Part shown: positions 62,601 to 64,000 of the stretch, in pieces
Layout of the letters: each line of letters opens with the position of its first letter
Position numbering within the stretch: position 1 is the first letter of the stretch
Program-made: the position numbers and the translations under genes
Notes under the pieces: model-generated
Databases searched by the model: none
What the model was told of the DNA's origin: nothing
What the model saw: the letters and a program-made list of their open reading frames with translations, nothing else
Assembly (NCBI GenBank): GCA_013350335.1
Contig: CM023533.1
Coordinates: 81,124,112-81,188,111 of the forward strand
Origin: Chimonanthus salicifolius
Taxonomy: Eukaryota > Streptophyta > Magnoliopsida > Laurales > Calycanthaceae
Length of the DNA stretch: 64,000 nt
Reading direction: 5' to 3'

Positions 62601-63336
62601 CCTTCAAAGATTTTTTTTGGTGCTTTTGTAAAGGTTTTCTTTTATTATTAGCTATAACTACATAAAGGATTTGGGATGAGGTTGGACTTCCTTGACAATT
62701 AAACAAGCATCTAGAATATATTTCTATTCTGCTGCTTGGCATGGGTTTCCTTTGAATTTTTTCAAATCAAACCTCTAGTTTGTTTGAGATGTTGTATGTT
62801 TTGGTTTGGTTTACAAAAAAATCCTGCTATCAAACCCCATCAGAAGATGCATTTTAGTTTATGCATATTTCCTTGTCCATCTATTGATACCACGTTGAAC
62901 ATAATTCAATTGAATGAATAAATTGAATTGCACGTGGTTTCATGGTTGTGGTAACCAATTAGTTTTATTTGATAATTGGAAAGAGGTTGATTTTGGTAGA
63001 AGTTGCTGGAATATTCTTGTGGTGGCTAGTGATATTTAAGTCATTGTGGATTGTTTTGTCCCAACAGAATGACGTACTCCTGGCACATTGATTTCTTTTA
63101 TATGCTAGTTAGGCATTTCAACCCCACCCATTTCTCCTGTTATACAGCTGTTTTTTAGATCTTTTCGGTGTATGTGTTCTGTTTTGCACCTCTGGTGCCT
63201 CTATGTTGTTCTAATTGATTATGAATTTTCCATGATCTTTAATATTGAAATTAAATCTTGTGTAATTAGGTACAACTATCTAAATGATTTGCCTTCACTA
63301 GACCCAGAGTTGTATCGGCATCTTCTTTTCTTAAAG
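37363..63336 (+). CDS. UPL6: HECT-type E3 ubiquitin ligase, UPL6 family (partial; one exon out of frame)
   Basis: E3 ligases of this family take ubiquitin from an E2 onto a HECT cysteine and pass it to substrates. Twelve exons with GT..AG borders: 37363-37435, 41268-41383, 41540-41844, 42015-42111, 42404-42544, 52153-52238, 52315-52401, 52489-52629, 54285-54410, 56374-56472, 57860-57927, 63270-63336. They encode about 469 residues. Diagnostic segments are GDAPGWLLPLAVFCPVYK, HMLMIVDNEEFYEQEKPLSL, LVPFTSRVKIFT, NRFRIRRDHIFEDAFNQL, VEEAGIDGGGIFKDFMENIT, YPNPGSGLVHERHLQFFHFL and FEGILVDIPFATFFLSKLKQ: the central UPL6 region and the HECT N-lobe that binds the E2. The C-lobe with the catalytic cysteine lies beyond the window. 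N-terminal exons (IQ motif region in the family) are not found upstream. Exon 52153-52238 lacks one base. Introns reach 9.6 kb and are full of retroelements. Confidence 0.88.
37600..38440 (-). mobile_element. L1-type LINE 3' fragment (RNase H region), minus strand
   Basis: Read on the minus strand, about 38400-38300 gives a WKKRNPRIFEDK-like segment and about 38130-37780 gives GPTRIGGVLRDHNN, PNKAELLSIKRALTIW and NSANAIKWAKE. This is the C-terminal end of plant L1 ORF2 with its RNase H domain. Stops and frame changes show it is dead. It sits in the first visible UPL6 intron, head-to-head with the plus-strand LINE at 38460. Confidence 0.75.
38460..40030 (+). mobile_element. L1-type LINE ORF2 C-terminal fragment, plus strand
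   Basis: In order: EALWRKLLVVRYGV (38516-38560), a poly-G run, FRNKFRMLVCGGNNTLFWED (about 38728-38790), then LYRIACNRKAKVSDNYQFEG, a reverse transcriptase zinc-binding region CISCGVFEEDSGHIFCDC (about 39220-39275), ICWSLWKERNSTIFEN (about 39430-39475), and RNase H words AARGKPGLAGSGGVVQSS (about 39678-39730), NEAEL and FEGDSVNVIMWA. Several frameshifts and stops interrupt it. It is a 5'-truncated, inactive LINE. Confidence 0.85.
38578..38616. repeat. Poly-G tract within the LINE
   Basis: A run of about 38 G interrupted by a single C. It lies inside the coding frame of the degraded LINE, creates an artificial glycine run, and is a likely site of assembly error. Confidence 0.9.
40185..40950 (-). 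mobile_element. L1-type LINE 3' ends, minus strand (fragments)
   Basis: Poly-T at 40191-40202 followed by GAAATGGTATCATATTAATA is a reversed LINE tail. At about 40830-40770, the minus strand reads ANEIADFLAKIGIQKCVKRG, the end of an RNase H domain. The 40620-40680 piece (AAATGGATATCATTAAAAG) is a second reversed tail. Confidence 0.6.
43030..43915. repeat. Diverged direct repeats flanking the Copia-type LTR region
   Basis: About 43035-43130 (AATATCAGCAGAAATCTTCT, TTGCTGGTTATC, GTTTTACATCTAA) matches about 43805-43905 (AATATCAGCAAAATCTTTTG, GTGCTGATTGTC, GTTATTTTATATCTAA). The repeat is about 95 bp and lies on both sides of the retroelement remnant. Confidence 0.65.
43150..43797 (-). mobile_element. 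Copia-type LTR retrotransposon remnant, one LTR plus gag start
   Basis: The LTR is 43564-43797 (TGTTAAAATG..TACTACAACA on the plus strand, 234 bp), with a TATATATA box near 43672. Next to it, at 43551-43563, GCTGATACCA is the reversed primer binding site (TGGTATCAGC on the minus strand). On the minus strand a short ORF starting MVESSPQHGF lies near 43448 and could be the gag start, but it soon loses similarity. The other LTR and the polymerase are absent. Confidence 0.7.
43984..44947 (+). mobile_element. Solo LTR (family B, 964 bp) in a UPL6 intron
   Basis: Starts TGATGCGGAGCATTTTGG and ends TTACTTGTCCTGCATCA, with a perfect 5-bp target duplication TAATC (43979-43983, 44948-44952). A TATA-like TATAAATACA lies at about 44130. 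There is no internal region. The related solo LTR at 49285-50362 lies in the same intron in the opposite orientation. ORFs inside (44299-44738) are chance. Confidence 0.88.
45722..46900 (-). mobile_element. RTE-clade LINE fragment with (ATG)n tail, minus strand
   Basis: On the minus strand, in order: ENQFEFIPSKLTTDAIF (about 46735-46690), TGTIDAEI, HGFMNLEKAYNRVL (about 46610-46575), then WCMFFADDIILIGETKNTT (about 46300-46240, the YADD-box equivalent FADD of the reverse transcriptase), and the C-terminal MEMCIRWMSEVSLSDRIRNQ (45950-45890). It finishes with an (ATG)n tail (the ATC run at 45728-45752), the usual RTE 3' end. Stops show it is inactive. Confidence 0.8.
47400..48750 (-). mobile_element. 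L1-type LINE fragments, minus strand
   Basis: The minus strand gives LPSLIERTVWQKRNRPVFKN (48680-48600), a zinc-binding stretch CHVFCAEWKVETVDHLFCYC (about 48176-48117), and an RNase H start RPPDVGCFKFNVDGA (about 47760-47715). The KRN segment lies before the zinc-binding part, the reverse of the normal order, so at least two fragments are joined. Confidence 0.7.
49285..50362 (-). mobile_element. Solo LTR (family B, 1078 bp), minus strand
   Basis: On the plus strand it runs from TGATGCAGGACAAGACAAAA to TGAATGCTCCGCATAA; reversed, this matches the ends of 43984-44947 (one terminal base changed, CA to AA). Perfect 5-bp flanks AAAAT lie at 49280-49284 and 50363-50367. A purine-rich stretch at 49920-49990 makes chance ORFs. 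There is no internal domain. Confidence 0.82.
50368..51720 (-). mobile_element. L1-type LINE ORF2 fragment (endonuclease end to RT start), minus strand
   Basis: On the minus strand, from high to low coordinate: a linker stretch WWNKYEDQGWATYWFKKKLK (about 51325-51265), then ANKAPSFECFTLALFQ (about 50790-50745), GMNATFITLIPKVEGA (about 50669-50622), AEALANILK (about 50560) and KGKPGVARKVDIEKA (about 50436-50392). These are the conserved steps of plant L1 reverse transcriptase. Multiple stops show decay. Confidence 0.8.
51217..51244. repeat. (CCCCA)n short tandem repeat
   Basis: Five tandem CCCCA-type units inside the L1 fragment. Confidence 0.85.
52153..52238 (+). other. UPL6: UPL6 exon with a 1-base deletion relative to the family frame
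   Basis: The exon reads LQDWNNRRQFTAITDFYAQE in frame. Its end (GATGATCTTTTATTTCTCAG) gives DDLFL and a shifted junction, whereas the family pattern (FISQ) appears in the next frame as TTT ATT TCT CAG. The exon is 86 nt where 87 is needed, and the next exon (52315) is open only in the unshifted frame (ATVENTKAYDILKQAP); in the shifted frame it meets TAA after 12 codons. A lost A in GATGAATC is the simplest explanation, either a real mutation or an assembly base error. Confidence 0.75.
53140..53830 (+). mobile_element. L1-type LINE 3' end with poly(A), plus strand
   Basis: The frame at 53235-53460 reads RMSIRKRNKILVSACPFCLR and NRLFLHYSFSSLVWSD, a reverse transcriptase zinc-binding domain. 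An IWSLWRE-like segment follows near 53490 after a frameshift. The end has a typical tail (TTAATTAAATTATCATTTCA and an A-run at 53821-53829). It lies in the intron before exon 54285. Confidence 0.8.
56045..56171. repeat. 61- to 63-bp tandem duplication in a UPL6 intron
   Basis: TGTTATTTATATGCACAAAT onward to CCCCTTGTAGTCTTGAAAA occurs twice in direct orientation with minor changes. Confidence 0.85.
56232..56257. repeat. (CT)n microsatellite
   Basis: About 13 CT dinucleotides in the intron, about 115 bp before the exon 56374 acceptor. Confidence 0.9.
58840..60330. other. Possible LTR-like element, unresolved
   Basis: The layout resembles family A LTRs: an A/T-rich half (58900-59400), then a long pyrimidine-rich half (59430-60080). 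I could not match the ends or find a target duplication, so this is a structural suspicion only. A long open frame at 59430-59990 is a product of the T-rich composition. Confidence 0.3.
61015..61195 (-). mobile_element. tRNA-type SINE, minus strand
   Basis: Words like AGAGCACCCGATTAATCC, GGGCATGCGCAAGCC and GGGAGTGGCCTTTAGGGTGG lead to GGCAATCGAACTCAAGAC, whose reverse GTCTTGAGTTCGATTGCC holds a Pol III B box. The layout matches plant tRNA-derived SINEs, and a diverged relative lies at 6080-6225. It sits in the last UPL6 intron of the window. Confidence 0.55.
61200..63269 (+). other. Right part of the last UPL6 intron, no gene recognised
   Basis: It contains a T-rich low-complexity tract (62120-62460) giving hydrophobic chance ORFs, and otherwise unremarkable AT-rich sequence up to the TAATTAG acceptor before exon 63270. 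Confidence 0.55.
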
Positions 63337-63417
63337 GTGAAGCTCTCCACCAATTTTATCTTCCATACGATTGTCCTATAGAACAGTTTCACTAGATTAC
63401 ATTGCTCTATTTAAGTA

Positions 63418-63475
63418 GTTCTATATAATGCTGAATTTTTTTTTTTTTTTTGAAAGATGTTCTATATAATGCTGA
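63418..63475. mobile_element. Tail-only retroposon scar: 17-bp direct repeats around a poly-T
   Basis: GTTCTATATAATGCTGA occurs at 63418-63434 and 63459-63475. Between them are only 24 nt, mainly a T run followed by GAAAGAT. Long target-site duplications around a bare poly(T) are what a severely 5'-truncated LINE or SINE insertion on the minus strand leaves. Confidence 0.75.
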
Positions 63476-64000
63476 TTACGAACCTAGTTATGGGTTGAAT
63501 GTGGAATCTGTTTCATGGAAATGAGAAATAAAAGACTATACCTTACCAACATAAGCGCACTTGAAAATAGAGGAATATTAGAGAATAATGCTGTACTGAG
63601 AGTATCCTCACCTACTATTAGTAGGCTACACTTACAATATACTTAAAGTATAAATCAATTTGAAATCCTACAGTTTTGAAACTGTTTCCCCCTCTTTTTT
63701 GACAGGTAAGAATAAATTTTACTAAAAGAAAGAAAACTTATTGAAAATGCTCACTGATGAACATCATTCCCATTAAATTTAACCATTTAAAAAAAACCAC
63801 TTCTATGGAATGTTAACAAATAAATTTATTGAATATAAGACAAATATGAGAGATACATTATTACATTACATTGTGCCCTCATAAAATACACGAAAAAAGA
63901 ATTAGGTAATGCCTAAAAATTGTCTTGTCTTCCAGTGCCTGCTTTGGCCTAAAGTCAGCCATCTATTAGTTGTTTTTGTTGCATGATCAAATTGGACCTG
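63476..64000 (+). other. UPL6 intron at the right edge
   Basis: Sequence after the last visible exon. No further HECT exon is recognised before the window ends, so this is intron. A TTTTTTGACAGGTAAG word near 63695 has both acceptor and donor features, but no family-matching coding follows. Confidence 0.5.

Noticed and set aside
62075..62651. Hydrophobic open frames of 87 and 106 residues
   Set aside because: Arise from a T-rich tract in a UPL6 intron; no start context or family match.
1..64000. CRISPR arrays, operons, phage or bacterial genes
   Set aside because: No regularly spaced repeats with spacers and no prokaryotic gene layout; spliced plant genes and plant TEs dominate.

Overview
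The window is nuclear DNA of a flowering plant. It is AT-rich, has long spliceosomal introns with GT..AG borders, and is full of plant mobile elements: solo LTRs, TRIMs, hAT- and Mutator-like MITEs, L1 and RTE LINEs, and a tRNA-type SINE. The terpene synthase type and the LINE-filled, very long introns would suit a woody magnoliid, but the sequence alone does not prove a lineage.

Region 1 (1 to about 29.5 kb) is a decayed tandem array of TPS-a type (sesquiterpene-like) terpene synthase genes on the + strand. TPS copy 1 (1-3588) enters from the left edge with only exons 4 and 5. Its intron 4 was swollen from about 0.23 kb to 3.35 kb by insertions, and no exons 6-7 follow. TPS copy 2 (15343-22814) has all seven exons recognisable, but it is broken by a fold-back duplication in exon 1, frameshifts in exons 3, 5 and 7, and a displaced exon 3 acceptor. 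Its DDLYD metal-binding exon is still intact. Upstream-type blocks of the array recur at 11.1-13.5 kb and 27.25-29.5 kb. The second series runs into a gap of exactly 100 N (29556-29655) without any TPS exon, so part of the array is probably missing or misjoined.

Region 2 (about 29.7 to 37.3 kb) has no gene that I can recognise. It holds tandem duplications, a 1.5 kb compound MITE with 3-bp target duplication, a large inverted repeat and a long (AT)n tract.

Region 3 (37363 to the right edge) is a HECT-type E3 ubiquitin ligase of the UPL6 family on the + strand. Twelve exons are visible, covering the middle of the protein and the N-lobe of the HECT domain. The gene runs off the right edge before the catalytic cysteine. 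Exon 52153-52238 is one base short of the family frame, and no exon for the N-terminal part is found upstream. The introns hold L1 and RTE LINE fragments in both orientations, one Copia-type LTR, two opposite-facing solo LTRs of one family with perfect 5-bp target duplications, and other repeats.

The two loci have unrelated jobs (specialised terpene metabolism and protein ubiquitination), and nothing in the sequence links them functionally. I found no tRNA, rRNA, CRISPR or bacterial-style feature, and no convincing novel system. The most noteworthy signals are mutational and structural.
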